Shown: one piece after another, positions 44,752 through 52,558 of the stretch
How the letters are laid out: each line of letters starts with the position of its first letter
Position numbering within the stretch: the stretch's first letter is position 1
Origin: Streptomyces sp. NBC_01294
GTDB lineage: Bacteria > Actinomycetota > Actinomycetes > Streptomycetales > Streptomycetaceae
Assembly: GCF_035917235.1 (NCBI RefSeq)
Contig: NZ_CP108423.1
Location: 5,175,501 to 5,239,500, forward strand
DNA length: 64,000 nucleotides
Direction of reading: 5' to 3'
Notes under the pieces: model-generated
Seen by the model: only the letters and a program-made list of their open reading frames with translations
Told to the model about the DNA's origin: nothing
The model's database searches: none
Position numbers and translations under genes: made by a program

Positions 44752-45630
44752 TCACGCGCGCGGGACGCGGACGACGCCCTCCTGGATGACCGTCACGGCC
44801 AGCCGGCCGTCCTGGGTCCAGATCCGGGCCTGGCCGAGGCCGCGGCCGGCGGCCGCCGAAGGGGACTCCTGGTCGTACAGGAGCCACTCGTCCGCGCGGA
44901 ACGGCCGGTGGAACCACATGGCGTGGTCCAGCGAGGCGCCGACCACGTCGCCCACCGCCCAGCCGCCCCGGCCGTGCGCGAGCAGCACCGAGTCCAGCAG
45001 GGTCATGTCGGAGACGTAGGTGGCCAGGCAGGTGTGCAGCAGCGGATCGGCGCTGTCCAGCTTGCCGGCCGTACGGAACCACACCTGCGAGCGCGGCTCG
45101 ACCGGTTCGCCGATGCTGCCCCAGGGCGGGGTCGTGGCGTACCGCAGGTCCACCGCCTCCCGGGTCTCGATCAGCCGCTCCACCGTGCCCGGGTCGCGGA
45201 AGATGTCCCGGTACGCGGGCAGCGACTCGGCCGCGGTGGGCAGGGTCTCCGGGTCCGGGGCCGCGGGCATCGAGACCTGGTGGTCGAGGCCGTCCTCGTA
45301 CACCTGGAACGACGCGGAGAGGTGGAAGATCGGCTGCCCGTGCTGGACGGCGACGACCCGGCGCGTGGTGAAGGAGCGCCCGTCGCGGATCCGGTCCACC
45401 GAGTACACGATGGGCGCGCCGGTGTCCCCGGTGCGCAGGAAGTACGAGTGCAGCGAGTGCGCGGTGCGGTCCGCGGGGACGGTCCGGCCGGCCGCGACGA
45501 GGGCCTGGGCCGCGACCTGGCCGCCGAAGACACGCGGTACCAGCGAAGGCCGGCTGGTACCGCGGAAGATGTTCTCCTCGATCTGCTCCAGGTCGAGCAG
45601 ATCGAGGAGCGTCGTCAGTGCCTCGTTCAT
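44752..45630 (-). CDS. tesB: Acyl-CoA thioesterase II
   Basis: 292 residues with two hot-dog folds. The first half shows FGGQVAAQALVAAGRTV and HSLHSYFLRTGD. The second carries the catalytic Asp in ASLDHAMWFHRP, followed by SPSAAAGRGL and the Gln in VIQEGVVR. It hydrolyses medium- and long-chain acyl-CoAs. It lies 26 bp after an acyl-CoA dehydrogenase gene on the same strand. No ribosome-binding site precedes ATG 45630, but TACCCT stands six bases upstream, so a separate leaderless transcript is possible. Confidence 0.92.
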   Translation of the reverse strand: MNEALTTLLDLLDLEQIEENIFRGTSRPSLVPRVFGGQVAAQALVAAGRTVPADRTAHSLHSYFLRTGDTGAPIVYSVDRIRDGRSFTTRRVVAVQHGQPIFHLSASFQVYEDGLDHQVSMPAAPDPETLPTAAESLPAYRDIFRDPGTVERLIETREAVDLRYATTPPWGSIGEPVEPRSQVWFRTAGKLDSADPLLHTCLATYVSDMTLLDSVLLAHGRGGWAVGDVVGASLDHAMWFHRPFRADEWLLYDQESPSAAAGRGLGQARIWTQDGRLAVTVIQEGVVRVPRA

Positions 45631-45656
45631 GGGGGAAGGGTAGGTGCCCGAATCCC

Positions 45657-46814
45657 TTACAGGCCCATGGACTTGGCGATGATGGACTTCATGACCTCGC
45701 TGGTGCCGCCGTAGATGCGGTTCACGCGGTTGTCGGCGTACAGACGAGCGATCGGGTACTCGTTCATGTAGCCGTAGCCGCCGTGCAGCTGGAGGCACTT
45801 GTCGATGACGCGGTGCGCGACCTCGGTGCAGAAGAGCTTCGCGGAGGCGGCCTCGGCCGCGGTCAGCTCACCGGCGTCCAGGGCCTCCAGGGCGCGGTCG
45901 GCGACGGCCTCGGCGGCGTCCACCTCGGCCTGGCAGGCGGCCAGTTCGAACTTGGTGTTCTGGAAGTGCGCGACGGGCTTGCCGAAGACGGTGCGCTCCG
46001 TGACGTACTGCTGGGCGAACCGGATGGCGGCCTTGGCCTGCGCGTACGCGCCGAAGGCGATGCCCCAGCGCTCGGAGGGCAGGTTGGCGCCGAGGTAGTA
46101 GAAGCCCTTGTTCTCCTCGCCGAGCAGGTCCTCGACCGGGACCTTCACGTCGACGAACGCCAGCTCGGCGGTGTCGGAGGTGCGCAGGCCCAGCTTGTCC
46201 AGCTTGCGGCCGATGGAGTAGCCCTCGGACTTGGTGTCCACGGCGAACAGGGAGATGCCGAAGCGGCGGTCCTGCTCGCTGGGGGCGGAGGTGCGGGCGC
46301 AGACGATCACGCGGTCGGCGTGGACGCCACCGGTGATGAAGGTCTTGGAGCCGTTGAGGACGTAGTGCGTGCCGTCCTCGGAGAGCTTGGCGGTGGTCTT
46401 CATGCCCGCGACGTCGGAGCCGGTGCCCGGCTCGGTCATCGCCAGGGCCCACATCTCCTCGCCGGAGACGAACTTCGGGAGGTAGCGCTTCTTCTGCTCG
46501 ATGTCGGCGAGCATCTTGATGTAGGGGAGGGCGAGCAGCACGTGCACGCCGGAGCCGCCGAAGTTCACGCCCGCGCGCGAGGTCTCTTCGTAGAGCACGG
46601 CCTCGAACTTGTGCGTGTCCAGGCCCGCGCCGCCGAACTCCTCGGGGACGTTGATCCCGAAGACGCCGAGCTCGCCGAGCTTGTAGTAGAAGTCGCGCGG
46701 CGCCTGGCCGGCGGCGAACCACTCGTCGTAGACGGGGACGACCTCGGCCTCGATGAAGGCGCGGATGGTCTCGCGGAACGCCTCGTGGTCTTCGTTGAAC
46801 ACCGTACGGCGCAC
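45657..46814 (-). CDS. Acyl-CoA dehydrogenase
   Basis: 385 residues from GTG 46814. FAD and substrate motifs are clear: ALAMTEPGTGSDVAGM, FITGGVHADRVI, QLHGGYGYMNEYPIARLYADNRVNRIYGGTSEV. The position equivalent to the SCAD/MCAD catalytic glutamate in the last motif is glycine (IYGGT), so the base must be elsewhere, as in isovaleryl- and long-chain-type enzymes. With tesB it forms a two-gene acyl-CoA unit. A 20-bp palindrome lies 37 bp upstream of the start. Chain-length preference is unknown. Confidence 0.92.
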   Translation of the reverse strand: MRRTVFNEDHEAFRETIRAFIEAEVVPVYDEWFAAGQAPRDFYYKLGELGVFGINVPEEFGGAGLDTHKFEAVLYEETSRAGVNFGGSGVHVLLALPYIKMLADIEQKKRYLPKFVSGEEMWALAMTEPGTGSDVAGMKTTAKLSEDGTHYVLNGSKTFITGGVHADRVIVCARTSAPSEQDRRFGISLFAVDTKSEGYSIGRKLDKLGLRTSDTAELAFVDVKVPVEDLLGEENKGFYYLGANLPSERWGIAFGAYAQAKAAIRFAQQYVTERTVFGKPVAHFQNTKFELAACQAEVDAAEAVADRALEALDAGELTAAEAASAKLFCTEVAHRVIDKCLQLHGGYGYMNEYPIARLYADNRVNRIYGGTSEVMKSIIAKSMGL

Positions 46815-46850
46815 GGCCGGCTCCCTTCGTCGCGGCGGTCCGCCGCCCTG

Positions 46851-46870
46851 ATCTAAGCGCTTGCTCAGAT
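46851..46870. promoter_or_regulatory. Operator-like palindrome upstream of the dehydrogenase
   Basis: ATCTAAGCGCTTGCTCAGAT is a 20-bp palindrome with one mismatched pair, 37 bp upstream of the dehydrogenase start. The size and position suit a TetR-type fatty-acid regulator, but none is encoded nearby. Confidence 0.5.
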
Positions 46871-46921
46871 TAAGTTACCGACGGGTTGCCCCGGCTGTCC
46901 AGACTCGGTCGTACACGCGTG

Positions 46922-47007
46922 CGTCACACCGTCTCGTCGAGCGTGACATCGCCGTGCGTCACACCGTCTCGTTGTGTGTCACATCGCCGTCCGTCACATC
47001 GCCGTCC
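46922..47007. repeat. Five 15-bp repeat units
   Basis: Units at 46922, 46943, 46958, 46978 and 46993. Two are GTCACACCGTCTCGT, one is GTGACATCGCCGTGC and two are GTCACATCGCCGTCC. They fill much of the gap between the dehydrogenase and the protease. Confidence 0.75.
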
Positions 47008-47113
47008 GTGAGCGCGGCTGTCCGGATACCCCCTTCTGCCGCCCGGGCCGCGTGGGTTGACTCGGTACGCCCGGTCCCTCCCGGCCTTTCCCCCGACAGG
47101 ACAGGAATCCCAC

Positions 47114-47974
47114 ATGCTCAAGAGGCTGTTCAGCCTTGCCGTGGCGACGACGGTGGCCCTCGCGCTCGGCGCGGGCACGGTCCACGCCGAGGCGCAGGAG
47201 TCCCCGCAGGCGAAGCGGGTCCACAACGCGATGCAGATCGTCTTCAGCGCCTCCACCCCGGACAGCTTCTGCACCATCGGGGCCGTGGGCGGCGACGGCT
47301 ACGGGCGGAAGATCGCCATCTCGGCCGGGCACTGCGTCTCGGCCCCCGACCACGCCGACCGCGAGATCCGCGAGGACCTCATACCCGTTTTCCACCGGCA
47401 GGACATCGGCTACGGGCCGATCGGGTACGTCCGGTACTTCAAGGATCCGGAGGGGTCCATGACGGGGCACCTCACCAAGGACTACATGGTCATCGAACTG
47501 GTCGAGTCCGTGACGCCGTCCTCCCAGGGGCCGCACCTGAAGCAGACCGGGCTGCTGGAGGTGCCGGGCGGGACGCCCAGCCCCAATGCGCTCAGCCCCG
47601 CGCAGAACCGGGAGCGGCTGCTCGGCGCGGCCTGGTTCAACAACAACGAGCTGGTCGTCTCCGGCCAGCTGGGCGTCTGGTACGGCCGGATCACCAACAA
47701 CGACCGGGGCGTTTACCAGGCCCACCCCCAGCACAAGGCCGGTGACTCGGGCGGGCCCGCCATCTGGCACGTGCCGGGGACGGCGTACCCCTCCGAGGCC
47801 AACGGGTTCACGGCCGAGGGGCCCTGGGCGGGCATCACCAAGGGGATGATCATCTCGTATCCCTGGTACGTGTACACCAGCTCGGCCAACATCCTGGCCG
47901 ACCTGCGCGCCCGCGACGCCGCAGACCCCGCCGACGTCTTCGGCGCCGGCTTCCAGGTGACGGCCAACCCCTGA
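47114..47974 (+). CDS. Secreted trypsin-like serine protease (S1 family)
   Basis: 286 residues from ATG 47114, with AGGA seven bases upstream. A Sec signal peptide (MLKRLFSLAVATTVALALGAGTV, cleavage near VHAEA) precedes a chymotrypsin-fold domain. The triad is H73 in AGHCV, D123 in TKDYMVIEL and S212 in KAGDSGGPA. No clear propeptide is seen. It would act outside the cell. The 15-bp repeats lie upstream and may hold its control region. Confidence 0.88.
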   Translation: MLKRLFSLAVATTVALALGAGTVHAEAQESPQAKRVHNAMQIVFSASTPDSFCTIGAVGGDGYGRKIAISAGHCVSAPDHADREIREDLIPVFHRQDIGYGPIGYVRYFKDPEGSMTGHLTKDYMVIELVESVTPSSQGPHLKQTGLLEVPGGTPSPNALSPAQNRERLLGAAWFNNNELVVSGQLGVWYGRITNNDRGVYQAHPQHKAGDSGGPAIWHVPGTAYPSEANGFTAEGPWAGITKGMIISYPWYVYTSSANILADLRARDAADPADVFGAGFQVTANP

Positions 47975-48029
47975 CACACGGCGGTGCGGGCGGTGCGGGC
48001 GGGGCGGTGGGGCCGCCTGACCGGGTCGG

Positions 48030-49571
48030 CTACCGCTGCCCTGCCCCGGGAAGCCGGCGCAGGGCGAACCACAGCTCCATCCGGGTGTCCGGGTCGTCCA
48101 GGTCGCGCCCCAGCAGGGTGGCCGCCCGGGCGATGCGCTGGCGGACGGTGTTGCGGTGCACGGCCAGGGCCGCGGCCGTGCGGTCCCAGCTGCCGTGGTG
48201 GGCGAGCCAGGCGCGCAGCGTCTCCCGGTGGGCCGTCCCCAGCGGGGCCAGCAGGGCCTCGGCGTGGGCGCGGGCCTCCGCCGGGTCGAGGAGGGAATCG
48301 AGGCCGCCGGCGGTGTGGCGGACCAGCGGGGTGCGGGCGGCCTCGGCGCGGTCCAGGGCGCGCTGCGCCTGGGCGGCGGCGGTCGCCAGCCCGTCCGGCG
48401 CGGCCGGGGCCGACACCCCCAGGGTCCAGCCGGGCTGCGGGGTCGGCTCCCGGTCGGTGATCAGGCGTACGCCGTCCCTGTCCCCGTCCCCGTCCCCGTC
48501 CCCGTCACCGTCCCTGTCCTCGTCCCCGTTTCCGTTCCCGTGCGCGTCGAGCAGGACGGTGCCCAGCGCGGCCGCCAGGGCCTGCGGATCACCGCCGCCG
48601 CGGGCGCGGACGACGTACCAGGGCCCGGGCGCGAGGGCGTCGGCCGGGTCGTTGTCCAGCAGCAGCCGGGTCAGTGCGGCCGCCTCCGTTCCGGCCGGGC
48701 GGCTCGCCGTGAGCAGGGTCAGCAGCACGGCGGCGACGGAGGCGATGGTGTGGTCGCCCGGGGCCCGGGCCGGGGTGGCGAGGGCCAGCGCCTGGCCGCC
48801 GCCCACGGCGTAGGCGGCCAGGTGCGTCCCGGCCAGGGTGTCGGTGGCGGTCGCCGCGGAGCCGGGGCCGGGGGCCACCCGCTGCGCGAGCGCGTCGAGG
48901 GCGTTGCGCACCTCGGCCCCCGGCTCGACCCCGGCAGCCCCGGCCCACGCCGACCGGATCACGCCACCACCCGGCACGCCGGTGCCCGCGGCCGTGGCCG
49001 CGCCCGCTTCCGTACGCGTGGCCGGTGCGAGCAGGCAGGCCCGGCCGCCCAGGGCCGACGCCAGGCGCGAGAGCACCGTGGGGACCGGGTCGGGGCGGGC
49101 GGCCGCGGCCGCGAGGGACTGCTGGGCGTCGGTCACCCGGCGCAGCTCGCGGGTACGGGCCTGCGCCATCAGCCGCCAGACGGCCCGGCCCACGGCCGTG
49201 AACGGCGTCGCGGGCGGCACCTCCACCAGCGGCAGCCCGTGCCGGGTGCACGCGTCGACCAGGGCCTGCGGCACGCTCTCGTGCACCGGGGTGACCCCGA
49301 AGCCGAGGGCGGCGGCCCCGGCCCGGACGAGCCGCTCGACGTACAGCCCGGCGTCCGCCCCGCCGTCCGGGTCCGTCTCCGCCCCCGCGAGCCCCGCCCC
49401 CGCCGTGAGCAGCAGCTCCCCGCCCAGCAGGTACGGGGACGGATCCGCCATCTCCGAGGCGTGCACCCCGTGCACCTCGGCCTCGGCGGGCCCGGCCAGC
49501 CGGCGCAGACCCAGCTCGCCGTCGGCGAGCAGGCGGCCGAGGGCGACCGGCGGGGTGGGAGGGGCCTCCAT
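48030..49571 (-). CDS. PucR-family transcriptional regulator
   Basis: 513 residues from ATG 49571, with GGAG six bases upstream. An N-terminal PucR domain (about 10-130) precedes a variable middle and a C-terminal HTH_30 domain ([29 protein letters not shown]). Around residues 340-365 a microsatellite encodes an acidic Gly-Asp run. It is divergent from the ureohydrolase gene, so it probably controls that gene in response to a nitrogen compound. PucR proteins typically respond to purine or amino-acid breakdown intermediates. Confidence 0.9.
   Translation of the reverse strand: MEAPPTPPVALGRLLADGELGLRRLAGPAEAEVHGVHASEMADPSPYLLGGELLLTAGAGLAGAETDPDGGADAGLYVERLVRAGAAALGFGVTPVHESVPQALVDACTRHGLPLVEVPPATPFTAVGRAVWRLMAQARTRELRRVTDAQQSLAAAAARPDPVPTVLSRLASALGGRACLLAPATRTEAGAATAAGTGVPGGGVIRSAWAGAAGVEPGAEVRNALDALAQRVAPGPGSAATATDTLAGTHLAAYAVGGGQALALATPARAPGDHTIASVAAVLLTLLTASRPAGTEAAALTRLLLDNDPADALAPGPWYVVRARGGGDPQALAAALGTVLLDAHGNGNGDEDRDGDGDGDGDGDRDGVRLITDREPTPQPGWTLGVSAPAAPDGLATAAAQAQRALDRAEAARTPLVRHTAGGLDSLLDPAEARAHAEALLAPLGTAHRETLRAWLAHHGSWDRTAAALAVHRNTVRQRIARAATLLGRDLDDPDTRMELWFALRRLPGAGQR
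48474..48540. repeat. 6-bp microsatellite inside the PucR gene
   Basis: About eleven near-copies of CCCCGT or variants (CCCTGT, TTCCGT). On the coding strand they give Gly-Asp and Asn-Gly repeats. Length changes in units of six bases keep the frame. Confidence 0.75.
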
Positions 49572-49687
49572 GGATACTCCGTACACATTGGGGAGCGGCA
49601 GTGGATGAAACGTACACTTCGCGCCCCGCGGACGTCGGCTTACGCTCGAAGGACCGCACTTGTAGGACCTTCAGAAGGGCACCCCCC

Positions 49688-50650
49688 ATGAGCACGCAGC
49701 CGCGCGGACCCGTCGACTCCTCCCGCATCCCGCGCTACGCGGGCCCGGCGACCTTCGCCCGGCTGCCCCGCCTCGACGAGGTCGGCTCCGCCGACGTCGC
49801 CATCGTCGGCGTGCCCTTCGACTCCGGCGTCTCCTACCGCCCCGGCGCCCGCTTCGGCGGCAACGCGATCCGTGAGGCCTCGCGCCTGCTGCGCCCCTAC
49901 AACCCGGCGCAGGACGCCTCCCCCTTCGCCCTCGCGCAGGTCGCGGACGCCGGCGACATCGCCGTGAACCCCTTCAACATCAACGAGGCCGTCGAGACGG
50001 TCGAGGCCGCCGCCGACGAGCTGCTCGGCGCGGGCTCCCGCCTGATGACCCTCGGCGGCGACCACACCATCGCCCTCCCGCTGCTGCGCTCCGTCGCCAA
50101 GAAGCACGGCCCCGTCGCGCTGCTGCACTTCGACGCGCACCTGGACACCTGGGACACCTACTTCGGCGCCGAGTACACCCACGGCACCCCGTTCCGCCGC
50201 GCCGTCGAGGAGGGCATCCTCGACACCGAGGCGCTCTCGCACGTCGGCACCCGCGGCCCGCTGTACGGCAAGCAGGACCTGGACGACGACGCCAAGATGG
50301 GCTTCGGCATCGTCACCTCCGCGGACGTCTACCGCCGCGGCGCCGACGAGGTGGCCGACCAGCTGCGCCAGCGCATCGGCGACCGCCCGCTCTACATCTC
50401 CATCGACATCGACGTCCTGGACCCGGCGCACGCGCCCGGCACCGGCACCCCCGAGGCGGGCGGCATGACCTCCCGCGAGCTCCTGGAGATCATCCGCGGT
50501 CTGTCCTCCTGCAACCTCGTTTCCGCCGACGTCGTCGAGGTCGCCCCGGCGTACGATCACGCCGAGATCACCTCGGTCGCGGCCTCGCACACCGCGTACG
50601 AGCTGACCACGATCATGTCGCGACAGATCGCGCAGGCGAAGGGCAAGTAA
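49688..50650 (+). CDS. speB: Agmatinase / guanidinobutyrase-type ureohydrolase
   Basis: 320 residues from ATG 49688, arginase/agmatinase fold. The Mn-binding motifs are [20 protein letters not shown] and [22 protein letters not shown]. It hydrolyses a guanidino compound (agmatine, 4-guanidinobutyrate or similar) to urea plus an amine. The RPGARFG segment and the following ThDP enzyme gene, five bases downstream, form an operon conserved in Streptomyces. True substrate may be guanidinobutyrate rather than agmatine, so the symbol is provisional. Confidence 0.88.
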   Translation: MSTQPRGPVDSSRIPRYAGPATFARLPRLDEVGSADVAIVGVPFDSGVSYRPGARFGGNAIREASRLLRPYNPAQDASPFALAQVADAGDIAVNPFNINEAVETVEAAADELLGAGSRLMTLGGDHTIALPLLRSVAKKHGPVALLHFDAHLDTWDTYFGAEYTHGTPFRRAVEEGILDTEALSHVGTRGPLYGKQDLDDDAKMGFGIVTSADVYRRGADEVADQLRQRIGDRPLYISIDIDVLDPAHAPGTGTPEAGGMTSRELLEIIRGLSSCNLVSADVVEVAPAYDHAEITSVAASHTAYELTTIMSRQIAQAKGK

Positions 50651-50655
50651 GCGAA

Positions 50656-52338
50656 GTGACGCACGACCACGACCTGGTACTCCGTCCCACCGAAGCCCAG
50701 AAGGCGGCCGCGCTCGCGCCGCCGCCGGGCCGGACGGGCGGGGACCTGGTCGTGGAAACGCTCCGCGGCCTCGGCGCGACCACCGTCTTCGGTCTGCCGG
50801 GGCAGCACGCGCTCGCCCTCTTCGACGCGGTCGGCCGCTCCGACCTGCGCCTCGTGGGACTGCGTACGGAGAACAACGCGGGCTTCGCGGCCGACGCGTA
50901 CGGCCGGATCACGGGCGAGGCGGCGCCGCTGCTGCTCTCCACCGGCCCGGGCGCGCTGATGGCGCTGCCCGCCCTGGCGGAGGCCGCGGCCGCATCGGCG
51001 CCCGTCATCGCGATCTCCTCGCAGGTCCCGGTGGCGGGCCTGGGCGGCGGGCGGCGCGGGCACCTGCACGAGCTGCGGGACCAGTCGGCCTCCTTCCGGG
51101 ACGTGGTGAAGTCCGTCCACACGGTCCGCACCCCCTCCCAGATCCCCTCCGTGATCGCCGAGGCCTGGGAGTCGGCGCTGAGCGCCCCGCACGGCCCGGT
51201 GTTCGTCGAGATCCCGGAGGACGTGCTGCGGGCCGAGACCGTCATCCCGCAGGTCACGGGCGTGGACGCGACCCCGCACGAGCTCGCGCCGCGGCCCGAG
51301 CTCACGGCGCTCGCCGCCCACTGGCTGGAGAACGCCACCCGACCGGTGATCATCGCGGGCGGCGGCGTCGTCCGCTCCGACGCGGCGGGCAAGCTCAAGC
51401 AGCTGGCCGAGCGGCTGAACGCGCCCGTCGTCACCACCTTCGGCGGCAAGGGCGCCTTCCCCTGGACCCACCCGCTCTCCCTCCAGTCCTGGCTGGAGGA
51501 CCGCCACATGACGGACTTCCTGGAGGACGCGGACGTCCTGCTGGTCGTCGGTTCGGGCCTCGGCGAGCTCTCGTCGAACTACCACACGTTCTTCCCGACG
51601 GGCCGGGTCGTCCAGATCGAGGCGGACCTCGGCAAGCTGGAGTCGAACCACGCGGCCCTGGGCATCCACGCGGACGCCCGCCTGGCCCTCCAGGCCCTGC
51701 TGGAGACGGTCGCCGAGCGCGAGGACCCGTCCGCCCCGGAGCGGGTCCGCATGGTCCTCGCGGACATCGCCGCCCGTCTCGCGACCCAGGACGTGGCGCT
51801 GGAGCAAGAGCTCCTCGCCTCGGTCCGCAAGGCGCTGCCGCCGCGCTCCCCGTCGTTCTGGGACATGACGATCCTGTCCTACTGGGCCTGGTCCGCCTTC
51901 GACCCGAAGCACCCCAACACCATGCACTCGGCCCAGGGCGCGGGCGGCCTCGGCTACGCCTTCCCGGCGGCCGTCGGGGCGGCCGTCGCGGAACCGGACA
52001 CCCCGGTCCTCGCGGTCTCCGGCGACGGCGGCGCGATGTACTCGATCGCGGAGCTGGCCACGGCCCGCCAGCACGACCTCGACGTCACCTGGCTGATCGT
52101 GGACGACGGCGGCTACGGCGTCCTGCGCGAGTACATGACCTCGTCCTTCGGGAGCGCGACGGCCACGGAGCTCACCCGCCCCGACTTCGCCGCCCTGGCG
52201 GCGTCCTTCGACGTCCCGGCGACCACGACCACCCCGGAATCACTGACGGCCGACCTCAAGAAGGCCCTGGCCACCCCGGGCCCCTCGGTGGTCGTTCTCC
52301 CGGCGCTCCTGAGGATGTTCGCCCCGACCCACCTCTGA
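50656..52338 (+). CDS. ThDP-dependent enzyme (acetolactate synthase-like)
   Basis: 560 residues from GTG 50656, five bases after the ureohydrolase stop. The three-domain ThDP architecture is clear. The N-terminal PYR domain carries the catalytic Glu in LRTENNAGFAADAYGR, the central domain begins RPVIIAGGGV, and the PP domain carries the ThDP motif SGDGGAMYSIAELATARQHDLDVTWLIVDDGG. It resembles acetolactate synthase and benzoylformate/oxalyl-CoA decarboxylases without being clearly any of them. Coupling to a ureohydrolase suggests a role in breakdown of a guanidino or amino acid-derived keto compound. Confidence 0.85.
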   Translation: MTHDHDLVLRPTEAQKAAALAPPPGRTGGDLVVETLRGLGATTVFGLPGQHALALFDAVGRSDLRLVGLRTENNAGFAADAYGRITGEAAPLLLSTGPGALMALPALAEAAAASAPVIAISSQVPVAGLGGGRRGHLHELRDQSASFRDVVKSVHTVRTPSQIPSVIAEAWESALSAPHGPVFVEIPEDVLRAETVIPQVTGVDATPHELAPRPELTALAAHWLENATRPVIIAGGGVVRSDAAGKLKQLAERLNAPVVTTFGGKGAFPWTHPLSLQSWLEDRHMTDFLEDADVLLVVGSGLGELSSNYHTFFPTGRVVQIEADLGKLESNHAALGIHADARLALQALLETVAEREDPSAPERVRMVLADIAARLATQDVALEQELLASVRKALPPRSPSFWDMTILSYWAWSAFDPKHPNTMHSAQGAGGLGYAFPAAVGAAVAEPDTPVLAVSGDGGAMYSIAELATARQHDLDVTWLIVDDGGYGVLREYMTSSFGSATATELTRPDFAALAASFDVPATTTTPESLTADLKKALATPGPSVVVLPALLRMFAPTHL

Positions 52339-52343
52339 CCCGC
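52128..52343. repeat. Five 17-bp tandem units (minisatellite)
   Basis: Placeholder orientation only: the units run from 52343 to 52428 (52343, 52360, 52377, 52394 and 52112+300). The core is CGGCCCGTCTTCGCCCC with one- or two-base changes. They fill the gap between the ThDP enzyme and the exporter. See the corrected entry that follows. Confidence 0.05.
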
Positions 52344-52428
52344 GCCCGTTTCCGGCCCCCGGCCCGTCTCCGCCCCCGGCCCGTCTTCGCCCCCGGCCCG
52401 TCTTCGCCCCGCGCCCGTCTCCGGCCCC
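52343..52428. repeat. Five 17-bp tandem units (minisatellite), correct span
   Basis: Units start at about 52343, 52360, 52377, 52394 and 52412. The core is CGGCCCGTCTTCGCCCC with one- or two-base changes between copies. They lie just after the ThDP-enzyme stop; no stem strong enough to be a terminator is apparent. Confidence 0.7.
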
Positions 52429-52558
52429 GGCTCATCCGGACGGCCCAGGCCGTCGGGCGCCCGGCCACGCAAAGCCGTTCGATTGTTGCGGCGGGATGAA
52501 ATCCGCCGGTCGGAGCGTTGGGGCTTCCGGCAGGACAGGACGAACGGGGAGGCCTGAC

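Noticed and set aside
46922..47007. 15-bp repeats as a CRISPR array
   Set aside because: Units are too short, spacers are absent or unequal, and there are no cas genes.
52128..52343. One mis-entered repeat span in the feature list
   Set aside because: The coordinates are reversed by mistake; the following entry (52343-52428) is the valid one and this record should be ignored.
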